Shown: positions 28,001 through 35,137, numbered from the stretch's first letter. The stretch: 41,712 bases of DNA from Ophiothrix spiculata (GCA_000969725.1 JXSR01S022461.1); one strand, 5' to 3'. Numbers and translations: made by a program. Notes: generated by a model from the letters alone, not told the origin.

Positions 28001-31000
28001 CTCCTTGGACATAATGCAATCACAGTAAAATATCAGAATATACTAGAGCTGGAGAGTATATACTAACTTTTGATTGTTTGAGTGCCATTAAAATATACAT
28101 AGATCGTGGGAGTAACTTTTGAGTCCCATTATAACCTTAATAGAACACAGGAGTTACAAAAATGCTAGTGCATTTTCTCTAAACATTTACCAAATATATC
28201 TTCACAAATTCAACAAAGAAGTTGTCTTTTGTAGCCATTTATATGAGCATCTCACGTCACACATTCCTGCATCTCACTATTCTACCGTCATTTGTTGGCG
28301 TTAATGGCTGATCTATGATGCATGACATGATGATGACTGGCAAGTAAAGTTTCTGTCAAGACTGTTTTTTTTCATGTCAACATGTCGCAATAATTTGTTG
28401 TTGATGTCGACATATGTGTCGACATAAAGTTGATATCAAAGGGTTGGTTTTTGCGGGAAAAAAACGAAATTGCCAGGATAAGGTTAATGATGTAGACTTG
28501 TCTATAATATAATAATATGCTATAGTTCTTTCTGCGTACGACAATATTGATGTTTTGTAACTTTTTTGTTGTGAACCATCGTAATAACTAAATGACGAAC
28601 AACTTATAAAGGAAACGATAGTTTGGACTTTTCAGCATGTTTTTGGCGAGTGATATTGCTGTTTGACTCAATGCCTAATTTATGAAGTTTTTATGGAATT
28701 TTACTTGCCTAGTTTTGTCGACAAACGAGATTTCATGTCGACATGTCGAGATATGCTTTATGTCGACATGAATGTCAACATAAGGCATGTCGACAGAAAC
28801 CTTACTGGCAAGATTCTTTTTTTTAACAAAGCTCTATGGACCTAAACATTATATCATAGTACAGGCTTTAACCTCAAGATATACTTAATGCTGCTTTCAT
28901 ACCCCCGTAGTTTTGTAGCTTTGTCGCTGTGCGCCTTTTTTTTCCAGAAACTTGTCGCTTCCAGTTGTCGTAGCGGCAAAGGTATATACACTTGAGGTCT
29001 AAAGTATTTCCGCACAAACACTTTATTCAACCATATCTCACAAGGCGTTTATAAGGAAACTATCTGGAAACTTATGTTGCTTTTGGTAAGATCTGATAGG
29101 TAATCTAGTTAAGTGTAAAATTGAGCTCTGAATGGGATTAATCCCCTCACGTACGGGTAGGGGGCAACAACACAAATGGGTCAAAAAATGTGATTTTTAG
29201 GTCAAATTTGATTTGACAATGTCTGGGTCAAGGTCACTTCACCACTCAAGTTGAGAGGGTTGATCCCATTCGTAGCTCAATTTTACACTTAACTAGATTA
29301 CCTATCAGATCTGACCAAAAGCAACATGAGTTCCCCGATAGTTTTCTTATAAACACCTTGTGAGATATGGCTGAATAAAGTGTTTGTGCGGAAATACTTT
29401 AGACCGTGAGTGTACATGTCGCTGAGTTAATCGATATCGTAAAAATCATAAAAATTTTGTCGCTCGGCAAGATTTTTCAAGTTGAAATGAATTCAACTTC
29501 CAAAGTAACATGAAGCGATAAAGCTGCAAAGCTACAAAAGTGTGAAATGAACCAAACAACAAAGCTGTAAAGTTACAATAAGTATGAAAGCAGCATAAAC
29601 CAAACAAATTTAATTAGATAATACACAGGTACAATCATGGTAGATTTTATAGTCACATGCACATCATATGATTATAGGCGTAGAGGAAAAATATTGTTTG
29701 TTTGTCAATAATTTGAAACCAAGAAGGATTGTCAAGTTTATTCTTATGCTTGATTCAATTGTATTTTGTATATGTTATCATATAACTAAACACTTTTGCA
29801 CAAATTAAATACAGAGTTTTTAAATTTAAAACAGAGCAAATCTGATGAAAAGAAAGAACCTTTTATAAATTTCTTTATCTCAGTCTTATACTAACCTGCT
29901 CTGACGAAAAGACAACGAAGATGCTCAAAATTGAAGTGATTGTAACTCGGTCTTGCGTTTACACAAAACGTCTATATAACCTTCCAATCTAAACAAAATG
30001 CTACTAACATTTTGCCTACAATGGATGAACAAACCATATTTTTTTTAACCATTTAATGTATACAAATTTTTGCTAATAAGGTTTGAATTGATTGGTAGTT
30101 GCGATTTCTACTTGTAATTAAAACTTGTATATATGCTGAAGTGATCTCATTAACATTTCTAAGTAGCTGTATACGAAAAGCATCTTAATCCTCTATATAG
30201 TTGGTTGCGGTGTTCATTTATCATGCGCCAGCCATGCGGCATAGCATCTTATAGCTTTATGTATATAATCCTGGTTGCGGTGTTTACTGACCATGCACTA
30301 TCATTCATCTTCATCATTTCTTTCTTGGATGTTGGATATCTCTCAGCTAACGGTGAGTGGCTTTTTAACAATCTTTACTATCTGTTTTTCTCTCTCATAA
30401 TTTATCAATTATATTACAACCATATTTATCAACCGATTTCAAGTGTTACGCTGGTTTCTTAAGTCCATGCTATGGCTGCAGCTGTAGCAATCTTGCAATG
30501 GCACCAAAGAATTTAAAAAGGGGAATCGGTACTCGCCGCCATTTTGATTTCACGGCCGTGTAAATCCTATGGGACGGCAGCCATCTTGGATTATCGCTCA
30601 TGGAGGATGAGTTATTGTACCTCTGGCATTTTACGTCTCCACATGCCACACTTCGAGAGTCTTCGCAACAGATTAGCTGGAAAATTTGGCGTACTTTGAT
30701 CAAAGCAAGTCGCAATACCCGCTACTTGAAACGCAGACACGGTTTGCACTTGAAACAAAATGTACACGTTTTGTATATGCGTCAAGTCGAAGATTTACAT
30801 GATCTGCCAGGACATCAGGCCAAACTCCGTATATGTCCGGAGGTACAATAACTCTGTTCCATGAACGACACAAGATGGCGTTGATCCCGATTCCCCTATA
30901 AAAATTCCTTGAATGGCACCAATTTGTTAAATGCACTTTCTGATATGGAGACTTGCCTGGCTCAGTAAATAAGAGTCTTGGGTTTGAATCCACTCGACAA

Positions 31001-33487
31001 TGACTGTTGTATTCATGCACAAGACATTAACACTCAGGTGCTGTGCTCAACCCAAGTTTTAGATGGGTACAGTACTGAATGGTTACCAACATTTTTTAAT
31101 ATTTAAGATAACAGACTTCCTGTGAAGGTATGATGATAGCTCAAAGCATGATAATGACATATCTTGGACTATTGTTGTTGGATTTAATTTGTGAACGCGT
31201 GCAATATAGGTGTGCATTACTCAGGGCAATATAGTTTGGCTCAATCAATTTAAAATGAAAGATTTTAACAAACCATCCCATGCCTCTCAATTATCATAGT
31301 GAGAAGTTTATCATCTGAAAATTGAAATAGCTAATAAATCAATACATGCAGTCATTTTGGTTTACTATAAATATTGCAAGTAATTGGCAAAATTCTGGCA
31401 AATGACCAACCAAAAAATTGGCAAATGACCAACCAAAGAGGTTTGAGTTTCAAGGAAGGGTTACTGCCATTGCTTGCTGCAGCTACAAGCCACAAAGTGA
31501 CAAGAAATTGAAACCAGCTTAACACTCTTTGTCATAAACCTAGTGGTTCCCAAACTGTGAGTGGTGACCCTCATAGGGGTCCCTGCTGTTTTCAAATGGG
31601 TGTCATATGATTTGGCCAGAATATGTTAAAATGTTGCTGGTGAAATTGTTCATTTTGGAATTGCAACAAGTCCTATGGATATGGCATAATTGGACAACTT
31701 TGGAATGGGATCAACCAAAAACGTTTGGGAACCTCAGCTTTCCATATCCATCAACATTTTATATATGCAGTGTTCCTTACGAAGGATTTTGGTGTTTTGA
31801 CTACCCGTAAAATAGACAAAGAATTTTGAAGAAAAACCGAATAAAACCTGCAGAAAAATGAATAAACAAGCATTGTGTAACATGGAAAACTATAACTCTC
31901 TTTTTAATTTTGAAAAGCCTTGAAACTATTTTAGAGTTTCTGCGCTAATATCGTGCCATACAGCCTTATTGGGAACACTGTGTATATGTGTAATGTACAA
32001 GGCAAGGCAAAAATGCTTGTTCATCCCCAAGAAAACTTGCCTCTCATAAACCAAAGCACCTTTTTGAAACATTCTCCACAGTATGTTATTTAATTATAAA
32101 GGTATGAATAAAATTGGTAATTTGAGCATTTAATTATTATGATTTGTTCATTTAGTTTGATTTGATATATTTATATGTAGATGGTGTTACATTTCATTTA
32201 CAAGTTTTGATTTAGCTTCATTCATTGTCCCCATATAGATGCTTTAGTTTCTATAAGGGGTGTATCTCCATTGGTTTCATGCAATATCAACATTTCAATC
32301 AAGATAAACCTAATTCAGAATGTCAATTTTGTACTTCAAGATTTTTGTAAATTAGTTGTGATCATAACATTTCTTGTTTGATGTGGAAGTTTATATAGAG
32401 AACCCTAAAAACCTTTGCTGAAAATTTAAGTATTTTTGATGTTTTTTATGTAACTGGGCCATGTGGAAGAACAGGGGGATACTTAAATTTCCCCCTGAAC
32501 ATGGACCCAGTATAAAGAAGAAATAAACAAACAAACAAACAAAGTCTATACTGACAATCCATTTCATGATATGATTAAGATTTATCAGTTCCTTTATTCA
32601 AAATGTAGATTTGCGACTTTCCTCTCATTTTGCCAGAGCAGCCGACAAATATTTCAATAATGTTGATATCAAATGAAACCAAGAACATTTGCCAGTTTTG
32701 ATGCTGCATTAGGATGACAAACTGTTCCATTCATTACAATATTTTAAAGCCCCTATCCATTAAATGCCAGGATTTTTTTAAAATAAATGTTTGTCTAAGT
32801 TGGCTGTTTGTGTCCAAAGTCTCAAAGTAGAATTGAATTTATTTTTTAAAAAGATGCTGATTTGCGCTAAAATGTACTGCATGCATAGTGCTCAAATTCA
32901 CATATAGCTATACTTTATATTTAAGCATGAAAAGTAATGAATTAGTTTAATTTATATTCAAAAATCATCACAATTATCGAGTTTATGATGCATGTACGCA
33001 TTGTTTTATTTTATTTTTGATTAAGAGTGAAGGTTAATTCATAAAAAAGAACTGCAGTTTTTTTTATATAATTTTGAATGGCATTAATAGTGTAACAGCT
33101 TTTAATGCATGACTTAAAAATAAGCCATTCAATTTTATTAGTTTATTAAGCTTAACTGAGTTAATTTCAATATACAATCTATCAAAATATATTTTGTCAA
33201 GAGTTACTGGTGTTACAAATTTGTGAAAACAAATTTATTTTATTTGTTGACACATATTCTGCCGGCCGCCGCTGATAAGGGAAAGAGTCCTTGAATTCTT
33301 CTTGGAAAAGTCCTTGAATTTTGTAAGTGAAAAAAGTGTACTAACCCCTTTAACTGGAAGCCTTATCTGATTTCTTTTGACAGTATTGAGATTGCGGACA
33401 GTGAATTCCAAACCAGCACCAGCCGTTGAGCAGACCAATCTACCGCAACCCAAGCACACAATGTCACCAAGCCCTGTCATGGTGTAA
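3915..33487 (+). CDS. NDRG: NDRG-family protein, invertebrate NDRG3/MESK2-like; 5' end missing, nine exons visible
   Basis: This spliced gene encodes an N-myc downstream-regulated family protein: an alpha/beta-hydrolase fold without the usual catalytic serine, linked in animals to stress response, differentiation and signalling in the cytoplasm. The nine exons given separately join in one frame into about 289 residues; vertebrate NDRG3 is about 375, so roughly 60 N-terminal residues plus the start are missing. Recognisable pieces in order are TCFQGFFNFGEMQ, YHVNAPGQEQGAA, the degenerate nucleophile elbow GFGVGAGAN, EALVLTNC, YLLWHYFGK, NPFNLSLFINSYIRRTDL, DCGGMILEEQPAKL and LQGMGY, then a Pro-rich tail. 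The elbow has Gly/Ala where an active hydrolase has Ser, as is usual in this family. The EEQP wording resembles invertebrate NDRG proteins more than vertebrate NDRG1-4. Introns are 0.9 to 8.1 kb and full of transposons. Family assignment is firm; the exact orthologue is inferred. Confidence 0.95.
4361..4381 (+). repeat. (AAAT)n microsatellite
   Basis: About five units of aaat/aata before attgcagaatt. A similar run is at 9803-9825, and an (AAAC)n run at about 32522-32540. Confidence 0.85.
4450..4640. mobile_element. fold-back element, palindrome around two 'tatcctgaggccgca' copies
   Basis: ggtgaagtagtg at about 4471 and cactacttcacc ending near 4609 are perfect inverted copies. Inside, ggtactggctat pairs with atagccagtacc. 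The outer arms aatactacatg and ttgtagtactt extend it. The centre carries the direct repeat tatcctgaggccgca twice. Confidence 0.75.
5684..5995. repeat. dispersed repeat 'atttatatagcgcc' family, copy 1
   Basis: It begins catttatatagcgcctttcc...aaagcgca and ends in ctgttccaaagtttggtaccagcagat...agctgcatcacc. A second copy at 19750-19985 has the same landmarks in the same order. This type of repeat is widespread in marine invertebrate genomes; no coding frame is seen in either copy. Confidence 0.7.
6483..7090. mobile_element. mariner-like MITE, TA-flanked (copy 1)
   Basis: Perfect ends cgagggggtatcaaaaagt and actttttgataccccctcg are flanked by TA on both sides (6481-6482, 7091-7092). The inside has attacgtcattgtgacgtcat and a cluster of short palindromes but no transposase. 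A diverged copy in the opposite orientation lies at 13241-13833. Confidence 0.9.
7861..8386. mobile_element. nested MITE, middle layer (ggcccgtattccagaaag ends)
   Basis: ggcccgtattccagaaag at 7861 and ctttctggaatacgggcc ending at 8386 are perfect inverses. It interrupts the left arm of the element at 7777-9408 and is itself interrupted by 7893-8255. Inner arms ggtttaac and gtttaact(aa) continue the pairing. Confidence 0.88.
7893..8255. mobile_element. nested MITE, innermost layer (ccccgggggggcactta ends)
   Basis: ccccgggggggcactta at the left and taagtagccccccc ggggg at the right are inverses, flanked by a tttaa duplication. The interior has diverged short direct repeats with gtctat/ggaactg, typical of this abundant family in lancelet, hemichordate and urchin genomes (from memory, not searched). 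Confidence 0.85.
8829..8856. repeat. perfect 11-base-arm hairpin
   Basis: ctggctgtggt, a 6-base loop gccaat, then accacagccag. It lies within the inner part of the 7777-9408 element. Confidence 0.85.
10064..10567 (+). repeat. three tandem copies of a ~165-base unit
   Basis: Units begin at about 10064, 10226 and 10395 with ttattttcacagctagaag and contain actgaatttcaattaaaag, ttaattacattttac and gctgtgagcttaatgatgcc. The copies are about 90% alike by eye. Intronic, no reading frame. Confidence 0.9.
10632..10979. mobile_element. piggyBac-like MITE, TTAA-flanked (copy 1)
   Basis: Ends aggggcattggacaaaatt and aatttgtccaatgcccct sit between TTAA on both sides (10628-10631, 10980-10983). No transposase. 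The second copy is at 14748-15180. Confidence 0.9.
11261..11368 (+). repeat. diverged ~43-base tandem repeat with 'cgatcatcgtg' cores
   Basis: Units start at 11261, 11304 and 11347 with gctatagacacgatcatc and cgtgtcaatatcc. Related scraps recur at 11690-11760 (gacccgatcatcatcgtgtc). Function unknown. Confidence 0.75.
12127..12189 (+). CDS. NDRG: NDRG exon 2 of those visible (FQYPDMESLSEIF...), first unit of a tandem array
   Basis: The acceptor is tattttttacag and the donor gtaagtatt. It codes FQYPDMESLSEIFTNVIEHF, matching the YPSMDQLAEMLP helix of vertebrate NDRG proteins. It is 63 bases and keeps the frame (enters after GA, leaves with GC). From 12142 on, the exon and its donor form copy 1 of the six-copy repeat described separately. 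Read-through of this donor gives GCG TAA, an immediate in-frame stop. Confidence 0.95.
12142..12601 (+). repeat. six-copy tandem array of exon 3' half + splice donor (78-81 b units)
   Basis: Units start at 12142, 12223, 12301, 12379, 12458 and 12536. Each has catgga(a)tcactctcag, then the core AAATTTTCACCAATGTGATT, then gaacattttgc, then gtaagtattaacacc and tcgatttttc. Copy 1 is the real NDRG exon end and donor. Copies 2, 3 and 4 keep a consensus donor (gtaagc or gtaagt), copy 5 has lost it (cataag) and copy 6 keeps gtaagt but has a diverged core. None repeats the true acceptor. The array grew downstream into the intron. Confidence 0.95.
12631..12860 (+). mobile_element. tRNA-derived SINE
   Basis: A tRNA-like head has an A-box-like ttggcgcagcg and a B box ggggttcgattc at 12681-12692. 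It is followed by a body with ggttttctccgagcactttgg, a type of conserved central segment common in invertebrate SINEs. The pol III boxes give the orientation. It is inserted just after the tandem array. The 3' limit is approximate. Confidence 0.75.
13241..13833. mobile_element. mariner-like MITE, TA-flanked (copy 2, opposite orientation)
   Basis: It has the same ends as the element at 6483-7090 (cgagggggtatcaaaaagt; the right end carries one change, gatactccctcg) with flanking TA. The interior matches copy 1 when reverse-complemented (ttacgtcattgtgacg, ggaaagagg, actatggtatcaaac). It lies between the SINE and NDRG exon 3. Confidence 0.9.
13972..14032 (+). CDS. NDRG: NDRG exon 3 of those visible (degenerate nucleophile elbow)
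   Basis: The acceptor is ctgtttttcag and the donor gtaagtag. It codes LKKFIGFGVGAGANLLARYE after completing an Ala codon. This is the strand, elbow and helix of the alpha/beta-hydrolase fold. The GxGxGA pattern lacks the catalytic Ser of true hydrolases, as in other NDRG proteins, so a hydrolytic role is unlikely. Confidence 0.95.
14210..14660. mobile_element. TA-flanked MITE (tgtgacccgtcatatcgaaa ends)
   Basis: tgtgacccgtcatatcgaaa at 14210 and tttcgatatgacgggtcaca ending at 14660 are inverses, with TA on both sides. A related, shorter copy is at 40677-40930. Confidence 0.88.
14748..15180. mobile_element. piggyBac-like MITE, TTAA-flanked (copy 2)
   Basis: Same ends as 10632-10979 with TTAA at 14744-14747 and 15181-15184. 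The interior shares ctatagagggcagtattta, gacaatgaaactttgcatgc and caaatgatgcaaaaatctca with copy 1 in the same orientation. Confidence 0.9.
15541..15676. mobile_element. fold-back hairpin, ~60-base arms
   Basis: ttatcccctgtttgttcatg...gttcgtatcacac pairs with gtgtgatacgaacc...acaaacaggggataa. Loop gaggctgaaagccga itself pairs ggct/agcc. About 90% arm identity by eye. Confidence 0.9.
15681..16077. mobile_element. inverted-repeat element (ttatcactcagta ends) next to the hairpin
   Basis: ttatcactcagta at 15681 and tactgagtgataa ending at 16077 are inverses. The inside holds a CG-rich patch at 15810-15890 and a second gatacgagttttcgtatc palindrome echoing the gttcgtatcac of the neighbouring hairpin, so both may be parts of one composite element. 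Confidence 0.6.
16078..18158. other. intron sequence without recognised features
   Basis: About 2 kb of AT-rich NDRG intron. No inverted-repeat termini, tandem array or coding-like frame stood out. Confidence 0.6.
18159..18819. mobile_element. TA-flanked MITE rich in agcaattgct / gcaaaagct motifs
   Basis: Ends agccgaattcat(agcaa) and (ttat)gaattcggcc lie between TA at 18157-18158 and 18820-18821. Inside, short palindromic variants of agcaattgct and gcaaaagcta recur about ten times on both strands. A 78-codon open frame at 18231-18467 looks accidental. Confidence 0.75.
19750..19985. repeat. dispersed repeat 'atttatatagcgcc' family, copy 2
   Basis: Landmarks gcatttatataacgctc, cacagcgcttta and ttattccagaggaatggaccagcagcagagaagccttt match copy 1 at 5684-5995 in order and orientation. 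Confidence 0.7.
20211..20297 (+). CDS. NDRG: NDRG exon 4 of those visible (LNHHEYVEALVLTNC...)
   Basis: The acceptor is cttgtgctttcag and the donor gtaagc. The exon is in phase 0 and 29 codons long. It matches the segment ALNNPEMVEGLVLINV of vertebrate NDRG1 and the following W-x-x-W region (STWSEWAQQK). The preceding intron of about 6.2 kb is rich in inverted-repeat elements. Confidence 0.95.
20815..20895 (+). repeat. ~75-base dispersed repeat, copy 1
   Basis: cacctttgtttttggcggac...cccgtgtcataatacgaa...agtaatagacatttac is shared with 23303-23383 with few changes. No termini seen. Confidence 0.85.
20930..21012. mobile_element. truncated MITE, right end of the 1115-1424 family
   Basis: It shares the poly-A run, gacc(g)gtc..cc.., ggcctgtgagggcaacacaa and ttttttttggcctaatg with the right third of the element at 1115-1424. 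The left end is missing. Confidence 0.7.
21301..21590. other. assembly gap (290 N)
   Basis: Unresolved bases in the NDRG intron before exon 5. Frames drawn across it are meaningless. Confidence 0.99.
21606..21683 (+). CDS. NDRG: NDRG exon 5 of those visible (KGKGMTKYTEEYLLWHYFGK)
   Basis: The acceptor is ttatcgttgcag and the donor gtaagt. The exon is 26 codons in phase 0. It covers the cap-domain segment ending YLLWHYFGK, equivalent to the VSHLFGK region of vertebrate proteins. The assembly gap ends only 15 bases upstream of the exon, so the acceptor is visible but the branch region is not. Confidence 0.95.
21947..22420 (+). mobile_element. piggyBac-like MITE, TTAA-flanked (twin copy A)
   Basis: TTAAggacacacat...gtgtgttcTTAA. 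The ~12-base ends are inverted and the TTAA is on both sides. It is nearly identical over its full length to copy B 120 bases downstream. An 84-codon frame (22166-22420, MFREILLRVRENE...) is open in both copies and runs into the right terminus. Confidence 0.85.
22544..23018 (+). mobile_element. piggyBac-like MITE (twin copy B)
   Basis: It has the same ends as copy A with TTAA on the left; the right site now reads ataa. Only a handful of differences from copy A, including small indels. Same orientation as A. Confidence 0.85.
23303..23383 (+). repeat. ~75-base dispersed repeat, copy 2
   Basis: Near-identical to 20815-20895, same orientation, about 2.5 kb apart on either side of NDRG exon 5. 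Confidence 0.85.
23640..24287. other. CG-richer intron segment with an unassigned frame
   Basis: From about 23870 to 24110 the CG content rises sharply (gcgcgacc, cgcgcgtg, gacgcgg). A 108-codon frame (23791-24117) is open but has no recognisable domain. tacgctggtaccc near 23705 and gggctccgacatc's inverse near 24090 hint at a diverged element with weak ends. Confidence 0.35.
24288..24391 (+). CDS. NDRG: NDRG exon 6 of those visible (ETMYTNHDLVTVFREYLEK...)
   Basis: The acceptor is atcgtccacag and the donor gtaggg. It codes ETMYTNHDLV through NPFNLSLFINSYI and leaves two bases (AG) that become Arg with the next exon. The NLSLFINSY segment corresponds to NLHLFINAYNSRRDL in NDRG1. The exon follows a repeat-rich intron with twin TTAA-type elements. 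Confidence 0.95.
24820..25035. mobile_element. TA-flanked MITE (aaggtctgttcatagtaagc ends)
   Basis: aaggtctgttcatagta and tactatgaacggacctt are near-perfect inverses, with TA outside each. The inside is a run of gcactgcactgcagtgcgg palindromes. Confidence 0.88.
25462..25579 (+). CDS. NDRG: NDRG exon 7 of those visible (RTDLRIKREFD...VMMVCGTSSPHVNDI)
   Basis: The acceptor is ttttaatcttcag and the donor gtaagt. RTDLRIKREFD matches the RRDLxIxR motif. IKCDVMMVCGTSSPHVNDI matches the strand and loop LQCPALLVVGDSSPAVDAV, where hydrolases carry the acid residue; here the aligned Asp is replaced by Thr (CGTSSPH). Confidence 0.95.
25580..26546. other. intron without recognised features
   Basis: NDRG intron between exons 7 and 8; only a small palindrome (ggtgcaatttgcacc, near 25886) is visible. 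Confidence 0.6.
26547..26682 (+). CDS. NDRG: NDRG exon 8 of those visible (MADCGGMILEEQPAKL...LQGMGY)
   Basis: The acceptor is gaaatttacag and the donor gtaagt. It codes 45 residues including the family signature KMADCGGMILEEQPAKL and the end of the fold, FRLFLQGMGY. The EEQP wording fits invertebrate NDRG proteins. It leaves one base (G), completed to Val by the last exon. Confidence 0.95.
27360..27893. mobile_element. piggyBac-like MITE, TTAA-flanked (agggactagcctagat ends)
   Basis: agggactagcctagat and atctaggccagtccct lie between TTAA at 27356-27359 and 27894-27897. Different family from the other TTAA elements here. No transposase. Confidence 0.85.
28337..28811. mobile_element. inverted-repeat element rich in atgtcgacat palindromes
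   Basis: caagtaaagtttctgtc on the left and gacagaaaccttactgg on the right are inverses. Inside, the 10-base palindrome atgtcgacat and close variants recur at 28380-28430 and 28733-28796. Edges approximate. Confidence 0.65.
28888..29596. mobile_element. MITE (atgctgctttcatac ends), outer shell of a nest
   Basis: atgctgctttcatac and gtatgaaagcagcat are perfect inverses. Subterminal gtagctttgtcgct / gcgataaagctgc also pair. It contains the TA-flanked element at 28989-29412. Confidence 0.85.
28989..29412. mobile_element. nested TA-flanked element with ~155-base arms
   Basis: cacttgaggtctaaagtatt and its inverse end at 29412, with TA outside. The arms stay matched (gttataaggaaactatctgg, gatctgataggtaatctag and gtgtaaaattgagct against their inverses) for about 155 bases around a 110-base centre. 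Confidence 0.9.
29597..30496. other. intron without recognised features
   Basis: AT-rich. Only a short direct repeat ggttgcggtgtt at about 30203 and 30272 is visible. Confidence 0.6.
30508..30911. mobile_element. Mutator-like element with 11-base target duplication
   Basis: aatggcaccaa flanks both sides (30497-30507, 30912-30922). The ends contain aaaaaggggaatcgg and ccgattcccct as inverses, then gccgccattttg and caagatggcg. The duplication length of 9-11 fits Mutator-like elements. It holds an 83-codon plus-strand frame at 30600-30851 (MEDELLYLWHF...) of unknown origin. Confidence 0.75.
30946..31090 (+). mobile_element. tRNA-derived SINE
   Basis: It has an A-box-like tggctcagtaa and a B box gggtttgaatcc at 30980-30991. 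The body reads acaagacattaacac and caacccaagttttagatggg, a pattern typical of marine invertebrate SINEs. It abuts the Mutator-like element at 30508-30911 on its right side. Edges are approximate. Confidence 0.7.
31386..31438 (+). repeat. short tandem repeat 'ttggcaaatgaccaaccaaa'
   Basis: Two full units of about 20-24 bases with a partial one before them. Confidence 0.8.
31541..31736. mobile_element. possible hAT-like MITE (agtggttcccaaact start)
   Basis: tagtggttcccaaactg at the left and gtttgggaacctca at the right are partial inverses; the left end resembles the classic hAT start. No matching target duplication was found, so the limits are uncertain. Confidence 0.5.
31768..31980. mobile_element. 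hAT-like MITE with 8-base target duplication
   Basis: cagtgttcc and ggaacactg are the ends, continuing with gaagg/cctta. tatatatg and tgtatatg flank it (one mismatch). Both end sequence and duplication length fit hAT elements. Confidence 0.75.
32452..32511. repeat. short hairpin with two nested palindromes
   Basis: ctgggccatgt / acatggacccag outside, caggggga / tccccctg inside. Probably a fold-back remnant. Confidence 0.75.
33384..33487 (+). CDS. NDRG: NDRG last coding exon, Pro-rich C-terminal tail and stop
   Basis: The acceptor is gatttcttttgacag. The frame gives V then LRLRTVNSKPAPAVEQ..., ending SPSPVMV and TAA at 33485-33487. Relatives also go from GMGY into a short Arg- and Ser/Thr-rich, disordered tail that is poorly conserved, so this exon is called from its acceptor, its matching phase and its composition rather than alignment. 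The tail has several Ser/Thr-Pro positions (TMSPSP). The 6.7 kb intron before it holds no better in-phase terminal exon that I could see. Confidence 0.8.
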
Positions 33488-34672
33488 ACCAACTGGTCTG
33501 TCCTACCATTCAATAGCACAACTCATTCAGCCCTATATACCTTGACAGCACTGAAGATGATGTCACCTAGACTTGTTATAGTGTAAAACAGTAGTGTCAA
33601 TTCTTGAGTTCGTTCTACTTCATATAGCAAAGTTTATTCAGAATTCACAGCCTGACAACACTGATGATATGAAGGAGAAAGAACTAGAAATATAGATCAC
33701 TGACTTTACAAAATGACCATTATTTGATGTTTCTGAATAGTTTCACAATAACAGAGTCATTTATATTGTTTATCGTGTATGTGAGCTATCATACATGACT
33801 TTTTAGTGCATACTCACACTGTGATTTTGTAGAAAACATCAAACATCACATGAATGGCCATGGCCGTGAGTGATAAGGTAAACTTGAATGAAAGCTAGAC
33901 CAATCCAGATCAATCACAGAAGTGCATATGTGCTTTAAATTGAAGGGATGACAATGATCAAACAGTGGGAAGAATTTTCACTTTCGTTTGTACCAGATTT
34001 GGCTGCCATGTGACTGATACATTGTGTAAGTTTTGAAATCACCAAAACTTTACATTCACTCTGAGGTAGAATTGGTCGTGATCGATGTTGGATAGGGTTG
34101 TCCTTTCTTGAACAGTGTGAATATGTACTAACAAAACTTTGAATGCAGGGTATAAAAGTCCACAAACAAGATTTCGCTTACAATGTATTGCCTTTATTGT
34201 ATTAAGGAGGCAATTATACAAACTATTTTGATGGACATGGTTTAAATGATATGCCTAAAGTCATGTCAGACATCATGCTGTGACTTTAGGTGGAGTATAC
34301 TTGAATATTTCTTATTCGAATGACTGCAAATTGGAAATACATTTAGTTAGTAATATGATGCAATTGCTCAATCAATTTGCTAGTGGTACGGTAATATTAG
34401 ATATGGCAACATGTTTTGGGTGTAGACTATGGGTCTGTACGACAGTATACTTTGATCAACACTAAATAGGTGGGTATTGCGAGGCTTTTCTTCATCCGCA
34501 AGTAAACATAATCCCACTTACATGCGCACTGTAGATACGTGCGTAGGTACAACGTGCTGTGCATCTCCTTCGGTTGTGCTGTGTTCAACTATGCACGCGC
34601 TTAGTCTGTATCAATTCACAATGTGAAGAGGTCTGCCTATTTTGTGTTGTTCAAATTATAGATGCTTGGTGA
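33488..34672 (+). other. start of the NDRG 3' UTR / downstream unique sequence
   Basis: This stretch follows the NDRG stop directly and shows no inverted-repeat element or credible reading frame, so at least its start is 3' UTR. No AATAAA was seen here. Where the transcript ends is not fixed by the sequence; the first good signal is much further down. Confidence 0.5.
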
Positions 34673-34674
34673 TA

Positions 34675-35137
34675 CAGTCGACGCTGCTTAATCAGGATCC
34701 TCACAAAAGGGATTTTTGGTTAATTGATGTATTCAGTCAGGGAACGGTTTCTTTATGCACAAAATTGACCTGTTAATTGGGACATTCCTCCTGATAATCG
34801 GATAATTTTTTGGCAAAATGCATTAATTTAATGAAAATTTCATAAAATTATGATGTTTAAATTTAATTGTATGCAAGTAAATTGCAAATACAGGACAAAA
34901 ATCTCAAAACACAATCCTAAATTCTGTTGAAAATCTCAACAAAAATCTCAATCTATTCCAGAGGTCTCTAAAAATCTTTCACTGTGTCCACTTTTTGTCA
35001 GCTCATGAATTTAGTGTATATTTTAGTGTGAAAACATCTCACTTATGGCGATTTCTGCATTTTGCTTAATCGGGACAACTGGTTAATCGGGATATTTTTG
35101 CTACTCCCGAGGCGTCCCAATTAAGCGGCGTCAACTG
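34675..35137. mobile_element. pogo/Tigger-like MITE, TA-flanked
   Basis: cagtcgacgctgcttaatc and ttaagcggcgtcaactg are inverses flanked by TA. Repeats of ttaatcgggac(a) lie just inside both ends. This end sequence type is known from pogo-like elements in many animals. No transposase. Confidence 0.85.

Noticed and set aside
30205-30462. 85-codon frame with hydrophobic stretches and a possible small exon after ctctcag at 30344
   Set aside because: AT-rich hydrophobic frames are expected by chance here, and no neighbouring exon or homology supports it.
33235-33519. 94-codon minus-strand frame
   Set aside because: Antisense shadow of the last NDRG exon.
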